Shown here in pieces: positions 45,619-53,968 of a DNA stretch of 64,000 bases; positions within the stretch are counted from its first letter, which is position 1, and each line of letters starts with the position of its first letter. Made by a program: the position numbers and the translations under genes. Location of the stretch: contig JAHBUH010000019.1 in the NCBI GenBank assembly GCA_019638185.1, positions 30,393-94,392 on the forward strand, written 5' to 3'. Source of the stretch: Leadbetterella sp. GTDB lineage: Bacteria; Bacteroidota; Bacteroidia; Cytophagales; Spirosomataceae. The notes below the pieces were generated by a model that was given only the letters and a program-made list of their open reading frames with translations, ran no database searches and was not told where the DNA came from.

Positions 45619-46329
45619 TTATAAGCTCAGGATAAGCCCTATGGAAGAGCTGGTGGTTTGCTGCGGAAAATCCTTATCGGTTAAGTTAAGGCTACTGGTC
45701 AGCTGATACTGCAGCTTCACCTTGGGCAGGCCGGCGCGCAGGGTCAGGGCCGGTTCCAGCAGGAAGTAACTGCTCTTGGCGGATATTTTGGCTACCTGCT
45801 CTTCGCCTTCCCACACCAGGCTCCCTTTGGGATTCATGTAATTTAAGGAGGCCAGCCGGCTGGATACGGCGGCAGAGAAATATTTGCTGACATAACCCAC
45901 GGCCGGCTGTACGCCTATCCGGGTAATGTTACTCTCAAAAACACCCGTGGTTCCGGGGTTAGAGTTGGCCGAACTGGCGTTCACGTTACGCATGCTCCCA
46001 AAACCGGCCAGGCCGTATACCTCAAACCGGAAGTTGTCAGAAATAGGCGTAAAATAGCCGCCGCCCAGTTCCACGTAATTCCCTTTGCCGCCGTTTCCGT
46101 TCTCATCGGTCTTGTCCGGAACCAATGCCCCGTTCAGCATCACCCCGAAGTTATCACCCACCGCATGGGCCAGCTGCAGGTTAATCATATCGCCGTTTCC
46201 GGCGCCCGTGATGTTCGTTTGTTTTTTAGCGGTTAAAAGCGGGACGTTTTGCATGTCCGGCATATAAAATGTAGGTGTGCAGGAGCAGATCACCCCTGAA
46301 AGCGCCAGACAGATCAGGATCGTTCTCAT
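45619..46329 (-). CDS. Hypothetical lipoprotein with beta-barrel-like body
   Basis: A 236-residue exported protein. The N terminus ILICLALSGVICSC with a following TPTFYMP suggests lipidation at Cys16 or Cys17. The rest is a run of short amphipathic strands (NFGVMLNGALV, NYVELGGGYF, FRFEVYGLAGFG) ending in GLILSL, like small outer-membrane barrels. The NVPLL phrase after the first 25 residues recurs in Bacteroidota proteins of this kind, none with known function. It converges on the flavin reductase gene. The beta-lactamase gene ends 125 bp upstream on the same strand. Confidence 0.6.
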   Translation of the reverse strand: MRTILICLALSGVICSCTPTFYMPDMQNVPLLTAKKQTNITGAGNGDMINLQLAHAVGDNFGVMLNGALVPDKTDENGNGGKGNYVELGGGYFTPISDNFRFEVYGLAGFGSMRNVNASSANSNPGTTGVFESNITRIGVQPAVGYVSKYFSAAVSSRLASLNYMNPKGSLVWEGEEQVAKISAKSSYFLLEPALTLRAGLPKVKLQYQLTSSLNLTDKDFPQQTTSSSIGLILSL

Positions 46330-46453
46330 AATTTTTCTGTTTAAAGTTGAAGATTAACGGTATAAATATATACAGGTGTAGATTTAAAACCTAGCGCGCA
46401 GACCGGCCTGCCCGCATTTTTAAGGGTAATTTAATTTACTTTCACGGGAAGAA

Positions 46454-47326
46454 TCAGGGAGTGGTGACGGCTCTGGCGATGTCCGCTATCACTTTTTCAT
46501 TGACCTCGTCGCTCTCCTGCGAGTCGGCCACAAAGACGGTGATAATGTAGGCCTGGCCGCTGGGAAGAAGGATGATCCCGGCATCATTGGTGGCCGCAGA
46601 GAGGCCTTCCGCATTCCGGCCGGAAGTGCCGGTCTTATGGGCTACCGTTGATCCTTCCGGCGCTCCGGCCCGGAGCCGGTTTTTACCGGTGGAGGAGTGG
46701 GCCAACTGGGCCCAGAGAAAATTATGCATATCCCCCGAGAGGAACTCCCGCAGGAAGAATTTTTTCAGGATCTCCGATACCGATACCGGCGTGGCCACGT
46801 TCCGGAACTGGGTCTCCCAATCCTGGTGCATCTGTTCTTCATTCACCTGGATCTGCGTACCGCTGATACCCAGTGAACGAACGTACCCATTCACGGCCTC
46901 CGGGCCACCCACCCGCCGCAGGAGAATGTCGGCGGCGTTATTATCACTGACGGATATCATGTAGTAGATCAGGCTGTCCAGGCGCATGCTCATGTCTTTC
47001 CTGCCGTGTTCGTCACGTAAAGGGCTCCAGGTGTCTTCCAGGATTTCCGAAGCCTGAATGGCTACCTGCTGATCCAGGCGGAACTTTCCGTGATCCACTT
47101 CGTCCAGCACTTTGGCGGCGATATGAAATTTAAAAACGGATTGCAGCGGGAAGTTCTCGCGGCCGTTGACCTCGGTAAGTTCCCCTGTTTTCATGTCTAC
47201 CACAGCTACGCCCACCCGCAGCTTCTTATCTTTGATCACGGCATTCAGCCGGTCTTCCAGTGACTCTTTACGGCTGCAGGAAAAGAGGGAGAAGCACACC
47301 AGGAGGGCAGTCAGTATTTTATTCAT
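46454..47326 (-). CDS. Class A beta-lactamase, subclass A2-like, predicted lipoprotein
   Basis: A 290-residue serine beta-lactamase. The catalytic Ser-x-x-Lys is SVFK, the SDN loop is SDNNAAD, the omega-loop Glu lies in NEEQMHQDW as in the A2 (CfxA/PER/VEB) branch, and the KTG box is HKTGTSG. The signal sequence ends LFSC, so Cys17 is probably lipidated and the enzyme membrane-bound. The ATG at 47326 overlaps the last 8 bp of the upstream CDF transporter gene; a TTG 9 nt earlier is less likely. Active-site completeness suggests a working enzyme; the spectrum cannot be predicted. Confidence 0.92.
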   Translation of the reverse strand: MNKILTALLVCFSLFSCSRKESLEDRLNAVIKDKKLRVGVAVVDMKTGELTEVNGRENFPLQSVFKFHIAAKVLDEVDHGKFRLDQQVAIQASEILEDTWSPLRDEHGRKDMSMRLDSLIYYMISVSDNNAADILLRRVGGPEAVNGYVRSLGISGTQIQVNEEQMHQDWETQFRNVATPVSVSEILKKFFLREFLSGDMHNFLWAQLAHSSTGKNRLRAGAPEGSTVAHKTGTSGRNAEGLSAATNDAGIILLPSGQAYIITVFVADSQESDEVNEKVIADIARAVTTP

Positions 47327-48182
47327 CCGGTTCAATATGAATTAAAACGTTTTCTATGGAAGGAATTTCATTCAGCAGGGTATCTTTCAGGTGATGAGCG
47401 ATAGCATGCCCTGCTTTCACGGTGAGCGTGCCGTTTACCATGGCGTGAAGGTCCACGTGGTATTTCATACCCACTTTTCGGATATACAGCTTCTCCGTGT
47501 CTTCCACGCCGGAAACGGTCCTGGAAACCCGGCGGATGTCGGCTTTCAGCTCGTCGTAATTCTGTTCATCCATGATCTCCCCCAGGGCCGGCCGGAAGAT
47601 ACGGTATGCGTTATAGGCGATCAGCACGGAGGCAAACAGGGCGGCCCAGTCGTCAGCCGACTCATAGCCTTTTCCCATCACCAGGGCTATGGAAATCCCG
47701 ATAAAGGCGGCCACAGATGTGAGGGCATCGGCCCGGTGATGCCAGGCTTCGGCCTTCAGGGAAGTGCTGTTAGATTTCACGCTGCTGCGCATGACCCAGC
47801 GGTAAGAAATCTCTTTCCAGAGAATGATCCCGCCCAGCACCCACAGGGTAAAAGCGCGGGGGGCTTCATGCGGTACCTTTATATTATCAATGCTCTGCCG
47901 GGCTATGACATAGGCCGAGATCAGCAGGAAAACCACCACCAGGAAGGTGATCAGGGGTTCTGCCCGCCCGTGTCCGTAGGGGTGTTTTTTATCGGCCGGC
48001 CGGCTGGAATATTTTATACCCAGCAGCACCAGCAGCGAAGCAAAGATATCAGAGGTAGACTCAATGGCATCGGCAATCAGGGCGTAGGAATTTCCCAATA
48101 CTCCCGTAGTCCATTTGATAATGGCCAGAAGGATGTTGGAAAGCAAACTCAAACGGGTGGTCTTTAACGCTGACTCGGACAT
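47319..48182 (-). CDS. Cation diffusion facilitator family transporter
   Basis: A 287-residue CDF inner-membrane protein exporting divalent metals (Zn, Co, Fe or Mn) against protons. Six helices are visible. Metal-site residues are in IADAIESTSD (helix 2) and WHHRAD (helix 5), with the cytosolic HPYGHGRAE loop between helices 2 and 3. The C-terminal ferredoxin-like domain ends in ENVLIHIEPDE. A -7 element lies 17 bp upstream, and the beta-lactamase start overlaps its 3' end, so both are probably made from one transcript. Confidence 0.93.
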   Translation of the reverse strand: MSESALKTTRLSLLSNILLAIIKWTTGVLGNSYALIADAIESTSDIFASLLVLLGIKYSSRPADKKHPYGHGRAEPLITFLVVVFLLISAYVIARQSIDNIKVPHEAPRAFTLWVLGGIILWKEISYRWVMRSSVKSNSTSLKAEAWHHRADALTSVAAFIGISIALVMGKGYESADDWAALFASVLIAYNAYRIFRPALGEIMDEQNYDELKADIRRVSRTVSGVEDTEKLYIRKVGMKYHVDLHAMVNGTLTVKAGHAIAHHLKDTLLNEIPSIENVLIHIEPDE

Positions 48183-48198
48183 ACACTGATTATTTTGT

Positions 48199-48206
48199 CA
48201 AAGATA
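48199..48206 (-). promoter_or_regulatory. Candidate -7 element (TATCTTTG) for the CDF-beta-lactamase pair
   Basis: Exact TAnnTTTG match on the minus strand, 16 bp before the CDF ATG at 48182, in the 45-bp gap after the glycosyltransferase stop. Confidence 0.45.
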
Positions 48207-48227
48207 GCTTTTATCCTGGAGATTTGC

Positions 48228-48968
48228 CTACCGGAAGATCCTGGCTTTTATGATATTGTTCTGGTGCAGAAAATACTTCGCGGAGGTTTTCAGGCAGCCC
48301 AGCCCGTAAATGACACTCCTTCTGAAATTAATGGAGGAGGCCTCTTTAAAGTATTTGGTGGGGCAGGTCACTTCGCCTATTTCGTAGCCTTTATTAAAGA
48401 TCTGGCAAAGCATCTGGTTATCAAAAACGAAATCGTCGGAATTTTCTTCAAAGCTGATATTCCGGATCACTTCTGCTGAAAATGCCCGGTAACCCGTGTG
48501 GTATTCCGAAAGTTTCTGGTTAATGATCAGGTTTTGGGTGAAGGTCAGGGCCCGGTTAGCCACGTATTTATAGAGGGGCATGCCGCCGTTCAGGGCGCCG
48601 TTACCCAGGATCCGGGAAGCCAGCACCACCGGGTAAAGATCACTGGCAATGATATAAGACATCACCGGGATGAGCTTAGGCGTGTACTGGTAATCCGGAT
48701 GCAGCATGATCACGATATCAGCACCCAGATCCAGGGCTTTCAGGTAACAGCTCTTCTGGTTTCCGCCGTAACCTTTATTTTTTTCGTGAGAAACAATGTG
48801 CTTAATGCCCACTTTCCGGGCTACCTCGATGGTATTGTCACGTGAGGCGTCATCTACCAGTACTACTTCGTCAACTATATCGAAGGGGATTTCGTTATAT
48901 GTCTTTTCTAATGTGGCCGCAGCATTGTAAGCGGGAAGTACTACTACTATTTTTTTATTTAAAATCAT
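48228..48968 (-). CDS. Family 2 glycosyltransferase (dolichyl-phosphate mannosyltransferase-like)
   Basis: A 246-residue GT-A fold enzyme without C-terminal membrane helices. PAYNAAATLEKTYNEIP opens the nucleotide-sugar site, VLVDDASRDNT carries the first Asp pair and HPDYQYTPKLI the acidic motif in place of the usual DADLQ. GAEIVIMLHPD-like architecture and the SEYHTGYRAFS segment match the subgroup that transfers sugar to polyprenyl phosphate or lipid carriers. Substrates are unknown. It stands alone with its own -7 element upstream. Confidence 0.88.
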   Translation of the reverse strand: MILNKKIVVVLPAYNAAATLEKTYNEIPFDIVDEVVLVDDASRDNTIEVARKVGIKHIVSHEKNKGYGGNQKSCYLKALDLGADIVIMLHPDYQYTPKLIPVMSYIIASDLYPVVLASRILGNGALNGGMPLYKYVANRALTFTQNLIINQKLSEYHTGYRAFSAEVIRNISFEENSDDFVFDNQMLCQIFNKGYEIGEVTCPTKYFKEASSINFRRSVIYGLGCLKTSAKYFLHQNNIIKARIFR

Positions 48969-48998
48969 ATTTTAACCCTGCTTGGATAAAAATTCTGG

Positions 48999-49006
48999 CA
49001 AAACTA
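48999..49006 (-). promoter_or_regulatory. Candidate -7 element (TAGTTTTG) for the glycosyltransferase
   Basis: Exact TAnnTTTG match on the minus strand, 30 bp upstream of the ATG at 48968. The rest of the gap to 49071 is A-rich with no gene. Confidence 0.4.
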
Positions 49007-49071
49007 CAAAAAAAAGTTTAACGGATGACTGCCTTACAGCGGATTATGCAAGGCGAAATCCCCGGGTATCC

Positions 49072-49584
49072 TTATTTTTTAACGGGTATGTTCAGCTCTA
49101 CTTTCACCACTTCACCTACTCCGCTTCTTTCCAGGTTAAAGTCTTTCCGGTTTACCTCAAAAGTACTGCTGAACCGGCCTTCGCTGCCGGTTTGGGTAAA
49201 GGTAAACGGGAGGGTGACGGGCCGGGTGATGCCTTTGATGGTGAGATCGCCGTGGGTCAGGTATTGGGCCCCCTGCCGGGTGATCTGCGTGGATTTAAAC
49301 CGGATCACCGGGTATTTATCGGCATGAAAAAAGTTTTCCTGTTTGGCGTGCCGGGTTTTAAGCCAAAAGCCCATATCCAGGGTGGAAAGATCTACCGTCA
49401 CATCAAAACGGGAGGCAGCGGGATTCCCTTCCTCGAAATCGATCAACCCTTTCAGTCCCCCGATGGTGCCGTTTGCCCGCTGGGTGCTGAATTTAATAGA
49501 ATAATCTGCCGGTTTCCATAGGGAAGAAACACCGGTGCCTGCCGTCAGTAGAGCGGTCAGAAGAAGGAAAATAACCTTTTTCAT
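49072..49584 (-). CDS. YceI family protein, exported
   Basis: A 170-residue lipocalin-like periplasmic protein of the YceI family, thought to bind polyprenoid or other amphiphilic molecules. The signal peptide (KKVIFLLLTALLTAGTGVSS) follows the ATG at 49584; the longer open frame upstream overlaps pdxJ and is not protein-like. Family features are IKFSTQRANGTIGGLKGLIDF, ASRFDVTVDLSTLDMG and THGDLTIKGITRPV. It lies 13 bp after pdxJ on the same strand, probably as a passenger of that transcript. Confidence 0.9.
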   Translation of the reverse strand: MKKVIFLLLTALLTAGTGVSSLWKPADYSIKFSTQRANGTIGGLKGLIDFEEGNPAASRFDVTVDLSTLDMGFWLKTRHAKQENFFHADKYPVIRFKSTQITRQGAQYLTHGDLTIKGITRPVTLPFTFTQTGSEGRFSSTFEVNRKDFNLERSGVGEVVKVELNIPVKK

Positions 49585-49597
49585 GCGTAACTTTTTA

Positions 49598-50323
49598 TTA
49601 TATAACGCAATCCAGCTTCCGTAAATACATCTGGATAGTATTTTCCAATCCGTAATACAGGGCGTCAGAAATAAGTGCATGGCCGATGGATACCTCCAGC
49701 AGGCCGGGAATATTCCGGTAAAAGTAAGCCAGGTTTTCCAGGCTGAGGTCATGGCCGGCGTTCAGGCCTAAACCCACCTTTTGGGCGGTTTCTGCCGCTT
49801 TTATAAAACTTTCAATGGCCTTTTCAGGGTTTTTGGGGTAATCTGTGGCATAAGATTCCGTATAAAGCTCTACCCGGTCAGTGCCGGTTTCGGCGGCGGC
49901 TTCCACCATTTCAGGTAGGGCGTCTACAAAGATGGATACCCGTATTCCTTCGGCTTTATAAATTCTCACCAGCTCTTTCAGCCGGGCCTGGTGGGTGATG
50001 GTATCCCACCCGGCATTTGACGTAATGGCCTGCAGGGAGTCAGGCACCAGGGTCACCTGCTCCGGTCTCACGGCCAGCACCACTTCCTGGAATCTTCCTT
50101 CCGTGGGGTTTCCCTCAATGTTAAATTCGGTGGTTACCTGCTTTTTCAGGTCAAAAACATCCTGGTAGCGAATATGGCGCTCATCCGGCCGCGGATGGAC
50201 GGTGATGCCTTGTGCACCAAACTTTTCACAATCTGCTGCCACCTGCAGGAGGTCAGGTACATTCCCGCCCCTGGAATTTCTTAATGTGGCTATTTTATTG
50301 ATATTGACCGATAATTTTGTCAT
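49598..50323 (-). CDS. pdxJ: Pyridoxine 5'-phosphate synthase
   Basis: A 241-residue TIM-barrel enzyme that condenses 1-deoxy-D-xylulose 5-phosphate with 3-amino-2-oxopropyl phosphate to make pyridoxine phosphate. Diagnostic segments are [17 protein letters not shown] at the N terminus, [13 protein letters not shown] with the catalytic His and Arg, and the C-terminal [14 protein letters not shown]. Full length. It is divergent from the YqeY gene with 69 bp between starts; no exact -7 element was found there. Confidence 0.97.
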   Translation of the reverse strand: MTKLSVNINKIATLRNSRGGNVPDLLQVAADCEKFGAQGITVHPRPDERHIRYQDVFDLKKQVTTEFNIEGNPTEGRFQEVVLAVRPEQVTLVPDSLQAITSNAGWDTITHQARLKELVRIYKAEGIRVSIFVDALPEMVEAAAETGTDRVELYTESYATDYPKNPEKAIESFIKAAETAQKVGLGLNAGHDLSLENLAYFYRNIPGLLEVSIGHALISDALYYGLENTIQMYLRKLDCVI

Positions 50324-50392
50324 TTTTGTACTCCCGAATTAAGAGTGTAAAATTAGGGGTTTTATAAGTGTAAATACCAAAACAAACGAAGA

Positions 50393-50842
50393 ATGTCATT
50401 AAAAGCAACCATCGATGCAGATATAAAGGCCGCCATGCTGGCCAAAGACCAGATCAGACTTTTAGCGCTGAGAGATATCAAAAAGGCTATTTTACTGGAA
50501 GAAACCAAGCCCGGCGCTAACGGCGTGATCTCCGAAGCCGATGAGTTGAGGTTGCTGCAGAAGGCCGTAAAGCAGCGAAAGGATTCTGCTGAGATCTACA
50601 AAGGACAGAACCGTCCCGACCTGCTGGATAAAGAACTGGCCGAAATAGCCATCATTGAGACTTACCTGCCGGCTTCACTGTCAGAAGAAGAGCTGGAAGC
50701 TGCCGTGAAGGCCATCATTGAAAAAACAGGCGCTAAATCACCGGCTGAAATCGGGAAGGTGATGGGTATGGCCTCTAAAGAGCTGGCCGGCAAGGCAGAG
50801 GGCAGGGCTATTTCCGAAATGGCCAAAAAGCTCCTTGCGTAA
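50393..50842 (+). CDS. GatB/YqeY domain protein
   Basis: A 149-residue cytosolic protein related to the tail domain of the amidotransferase subunit GatB that contacts tRNA. The family pattern is visible: an N-terminal helix bundle (DIKAAMLAKDQIRLLALRDIKKAI), QRKDSAEIYKGQNRPDLLDKE in the middle and the C-terminal GKVMGMASKELAGKAEGRAIS. The free-standing form has no established role. CvpA begins 3 bp after its stop, so the two are co-translated. Confidence 0.93.
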   Translation: MSLKATIDADIKAAMLAKDQIRLLALRDIKKAILLEETKPGANGVISEADELRLLQKAVKQRKDSAEIYKGQNRPDLLDKELAEIAIIETYLPASLSEEELEAAVKAIIEKTGAKSPAEIGKVMGMASKELAGKAEGRAISEMAKKLLA

Positions 50843-50845
50843 TTC

Positions 50846-51388
50846 ATGCCGGTATTTGATCTTTTTCTTTTGGTCCCCATAGCCATAGGGGCATTTAACG
50901 GGTACCGGAAAGGCCTCCTGATCGAGATTTTTGGCATAGCCGCTTTTGTGGCTGCTATTATTATCGGGTTTAAATTCCTGTACCTGGGTGCCGGCATAGT
51001 GGAGGATATCATCGGTACTGACCGGCTGAAATGGCTATCGCCTTACATGAGCTTTTTCGTGGTTTTCCTGCCTTCGCTTTTCCTGATCCGCCAGGTGGGC
51101 CTCTTGGTGAAAAAAGCTATCCGTATTACCTTCCTGGGGGTTTTAGACGGGTTCCTGGGCGCGGCTCTGGGTGCCGTAACTGCTACTTTCGGGATCAGTA
51201 TTTTCCTGTGGATCATTGAAAAGGTAGGCATTCATTTTCCGGAATCTACGCTGGCGGAAAGCAAGCTGTATGATTTCGTAAGGGCTTTCGCCCCCCGGAT
51301 CATCTCGCTAATCTCCGACTGGCTGCCCGGTGGCAACTGGATAGAATACCTGGAGGAGTTGAAAGATAAATTTAAACGGCCGGGTTGA
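50846..51388 (+). CDS. CvpA family membrane protein
   Basis: A 180-residue inner-membrane protein with four hydrophobic helices and the family start FDLFLLVPIAIGAFNGYRKGLL. CvpA was named for colicin V production; homologues have been linked to envelope stress and bile tolerance, but the biochemical role is not settled. Short C-terminal cytosolic tail (DWLPGGNWIEYLEELKDK). It directly follows the YqeY gene (3 bp) and precedes the porin, from which it is separated by a seven-base repeat array. Confidence 0.88.
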   Translation: MPVFDLFLLVPIAIGAFNGYRKGLLIEIFGIAAFVAAIIIGFKFLYLGAGIVEDIIGTDRLKWLSPYMSFFVVFLPSLFLIRQVGLLVKKAIRITFLGVLDGFLGAALGAVTATFGISIFLWIIEKVGIHFPESTLAESKLYDFVRAFAPRIISLISDWLPGGNWIEYLEELKDKFKRPG

Positions 51389-51426
51389 GTGGCTTCGGGG
51401 GAAGCGTAATCCGGCCCACCGCTGCG

Positions 51427-51447
51427 GCTGATAGCCGAAGGCTAAAA
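51427..51447 (+). repeat. Three-unit heptamer array before the porin gene
   Basis: Reads GCTGATA-GCCGAAG-GCTAAAA, 9 bp before the porin ATG. The first 17 bases match the minus-strand reading of the array at 11600 in 16 positions, and the last unit equals that of the array at 11643. Confidence 0.6.
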
Positions 51448-51456
51448 TTTATACCA

Positions 51457-52686
51457 ATGAAAATACCATTCGCCCTCCTGATCCTCCTGCTCTCTACCGG
51501 CCCCCTGCTGGCGCAGGAAGTTTCGGAAGAGAAGAAGAAAACGATCACCCGTACGGATAACGACCTGAAGCTGTCGGTGCTGCCGTATTATAATTTTGGC
51601 AAGGGTCTGGGCATGACCTCGCCTGACAGCTTGTTTCAGTTGAATATCCGGTTCCGGATGCAAAACCGGGCTGAGTTTATAGAAGACCAGGAAGGCGAAA
51701 CGTCCATTGGGGCCTATGTGCGCCGGCTGCGCCTGCGCTTTGACGGATATGTGGGAAGCCCCCAATTCTTATATGCCATCCAGCTGTCTTTTGCACCGGA
51801 TGATGTGGGCGAGATCCATGACGGCGGTAACCTGAATGTGATCCGGGATGCGGTGATCTTTTATCGTCCGAACGACCTCTGGACGTTCAGCTTCGGGCAG
51901 ACCAAGCTGCCCGGTAACCGCCAGCGGGTGAATTCGTCGGGGGCCCTCCAGCTGACCGACAGGAGCATCAATAACGCTAAATTTAACCTGGACCGCGATT
52001 TCGGTCTCCAGGTTCATCATCTGAATGAGATCAGGGATCGTTTCTCGTATAACCTGAAGCTGGCCGTAACCACGGGTAACGGGAGGAATACTACGGTGGA
52101 GGGCGACCAGGGCCTGTCGTATACGGGTAAAGTGGAGCTCTTCCCACTGGGGTCTTTCGCTAACTCCGGATCTACTTTTGAAGGAGATATTGAAAGGGAA
52201 AGCCGGCCCAGGGTGCTTTTATCGGCGGCCTATAATTATAATGACAGGGCGCTGAAGTCGCAGGGCGTATTAGGCCGGGATCTCTCAGAAGCCCGGAGCC
52301 AGAGCAGCTGGCTGGTCGATGCCATGCTGAAATATAAAGGCTTTACTGGCATGCTGGCGTATATGAACCGGAGTGCCCCAAACCCGGTGGTAAAGGCTTC
52401 GGATAAACCGGAATATGTATTTACGGGCCACGGTACGGATTACCAGGCCAGTTACCTGTTTCCTTCCGACTACGAGATTATCGGCCGGGTAAGCACCCAA
52501 AAGGTGAGCCGGGCTATATATACTTATACCCCGAACCAGAATCAGTACACCCTGGGCCTCACCAAATATATGTGGGAACATGCGTTTAAGTTCCAGACGG
52601 AGGTCTCCCTGGATCGTTTCCGTTATCAGGATGGCCATACAGGAAAGGGCTGGAATGCCCGGTTCCAGATTGAAATGGGCATCTGA
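51457..52686 (+). CDS. OprO/OprP-type porin
   Basis: A 409-residue outer-membrane porin. The ATG at 51457 starts a signal peptide (KIPFALLILLLSTGPLLAQ); the frame opens 72 nt earlier but that part runs through the repeat array. YVRRLRLRFDGYVGSPQFLYAIQLSF and WTFSFGQTKLPGNRQR are typical of the phosphate-selective porin family. The protein ends in a beta strand (ARFQIEMGI). Solute specificity, phosphate or otherwise, is not shown by sequence. The ATP-grasp gene converges on it with 1 bp between them. Confidence 0.88.
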   Translation: MKIPFALLILLLSTGPLLAQEVSEEKKKTITRTDNDLKLSVLPYYNFGKGLGMTSPDSLFQLNIRFRMQNRAEFIEDQEGETSIGAYVRRLRLRFDGYVGSPQFLYAIQLSFAPDDVGEIHDGGNLNVIRDAVIFYRPNDLWTFSFGQTKLPGNRQRVNSSGALQLTDRSINNAKFNLDRDFGLQVHHLNEIRDRFSYNLKLAVTTGNGRNTTVEGDQGLSYTGKVELFPLGSFANSGSTFEGDIERESRPRVLLSAAYNYNDRALKSQGVLGRDLSEARSQSSWLVDAMLKYKGFTGMLAYMNRSAPNPVVKASDKPEYVFTGHGTDYQASYLFPSDYEIIGRVSTQKVSRAIYTYTPNQNQYTLGLTKYMWEHAFKFQTEVSLDRFRYQDGHTGKGWNARFQIEMGI

Positions 52687-52687
52687 T

Positions 52688-53563
52688 TCAGCTTGTTTTA
52701 CGCTTTAGGGCCTGGTAGTAGTTTTCCAGCCTTTTCGGGTCATTGTCCAAAAAGAGATAAGGCTCTATCAGTTCCAGCTCCATCAGGTGGAAGACACCGC
52801 CGATCACCACCCCGTCTGCACGCGCGTACAGGGTATCTGCAGCAAAACGGGCCACAAATTCTGCGGCCTGCGCTACCAGGTTTTCATCCGCCTCCTGGTA
52901 ACTTACTTTTCCGCCCAGGTAGTGCTGCACCCTGAAATCCTGGTCTTTGGGCGTCTTTAACAGGCTGTGGCTGTATTTCCCGCCGAAGAACAGGAGTGAC
53001 CACTCGCCGGTCAGGATTTCCTCCACAAAAGGCTGAACCATATAGGCTTCTTCCTTCAGCCAGGTGTTAATAAGTGGCACCAGTTCCGGGAATTCTTCCG
53101 GGGTGACCAGCACCGTATTTTTGGCACCGGCACTGATGCAGGGTTTGATGACCAGCCGGGCGGTATGCAGCTCCTGGAAATAATTCTGCTTTACATCCAC
53201 AGCCGTATTTTTCTCCAGGTAGCGGGTGGGAATAGCCGGCAGCCCGGAATCATGAATATCCTTCAGGTAGTGCTTGTCACTGTTCCACCGCACCACTTCA
53301 GCCGAATTAAAGGCCCGGATCCCCTGCCGGTTGAGGGCGTCCATCCACTCCAGGAAGGCGGTGTGGTTTTCATGATAATCCCAGGGCGACTTCAGGATAA
53401 CGGCGTCATAAGTCGTCCAGGTTACCGCAGGGTCATTCCACACTTCCCGGTGGAGATTAATGCCTTTTCCGGTCAGAAAATCAAAAAGATCTTGGTCTTC
53501 ATCCCTTACCGTGCCATTATTGTATTTTTCCTGAACCTGGTAGCCGATCAACGCGAGTCTCAT
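52688..53563 (-). CDS. ATP-grasp enzyme (RimK/glutathione synthetase-like)
   Basis: A 291-residue cytosolic ATP-grasp ligase of unknown substrate. The N terminus MRLALIGYQVQEKY from the ATG at 53563 is preferred over an upstream codon. Typical elements: KSPWDYHEN in the pre-ATP domain, RWNSDKHYLKDI and RLVIKPCISAGAKNT (ATP lysine), YMVQPFVEEILTGEWSLLFFGG (hinge and specificity loop) and LMELELIEPYLFL (Mg-binding acidic residues). Related Bacteroidota proteins are annotated only as ATP-grasp. A -7 element lies 24 bp upstream. Confidence 0.88.
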   Translation of the reverse strand: MRLALIGYQVQEKYNNGTVRDEDQDLFDFLTGKGINLHREVWNDPAVTWTTYDAVILKSPWDYHENHTAFLEWMDALNRQGIRAFNSAEVVRWNSDKHYLKDIHDSGLPAIPTRYLEKNTAVDVKQNYFQELHTARLVIKPCISAGAKNTVLVTPEEFPELVPLINTWLKEEAYMVQPFVEEILTGEWSLLFFGGKYSHSLLKTPKDQDFRVQHYLGGKVSYQEADENLVAQAAEFVARFAADTLYARADGVVIGGVFHLMELELIEPYLFLDNDPKRLENYYQALKRKTS

Positions 53564-53586
53564 AGTATAATTCCGTATCAAAAGCC

Positions 53587-53594
53587 CAAATATA
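53587..53594 (-). promoter_or_regulatory. Candidate -7 element (TATATTTG) for the ATP-grasp gene
   Basis: Exact TAnnTTTG match, 23 bp before the ATG at 53563. It lies in the loop of a hairpin formed by AAAAGCCC (53580-53587) and GGGCTTTT (53605-53612). Confidence 0.45.
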
Positions 53595-53707
53595 CCCAAA
53601 AAACGGGCTTTTTACGGCTGCCGGACCGGTAGTTTTTGGAATAAATATTTGGAAGGCGAGGTTCCTTTATTTTACTTTAAGTTAAATTCAGTAGATTCCT
53701 GGTACTC

Positions 53708-53968
53708 ATGTTCAAAAAAATGCTGGTTTCCGGCCTTGTACTCTCGGGGCTGATGTTGTGTGGTGGAGATACCGCCAAAAAATTTAAGTTCACCGGGGTT
53801 AAAAGCGACAACGTAATGACCCTGAGTTATAACTGCCCTTTGCAAATGGTAAATAACCTTAACGATGCCGAAAGCCAGTGGTCTCTCGTTCATTTTGCAG
53901 ACTCCACCGTATTTCAAACGATAACCTATGAATATCAATTATTTAGAAAGTGTAATCAAACAATTTGA
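53708..53968 (+). CDS. Small hypothetical ORF, possibly a truncated lipoprotein-like gene
   Basis: An 86-codon frame whose first 20 residues (FKKMLVSGLVLSGLMLCGG) look like a lipoprotein signal, followed by 45 residues without a recognised fold. The last 14 codons overlap the start of the DinB gene in another frame, so the natural end may have been lost. It sits exactly where the sequence turns from the GC-richer core to the AT-rich island. It could be a gene truncated by the island boundary, or not coding at all; nothing further supports translation. Confidence 0.3.
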   Translation: MFKKMLVSGLVLSGLMLCGGDTAKKFKFTGVKSDNVMTLSYNCPLQMVNNLNDAESQWSLVHFADSTVFQTITYEYQLFRKCNQTI

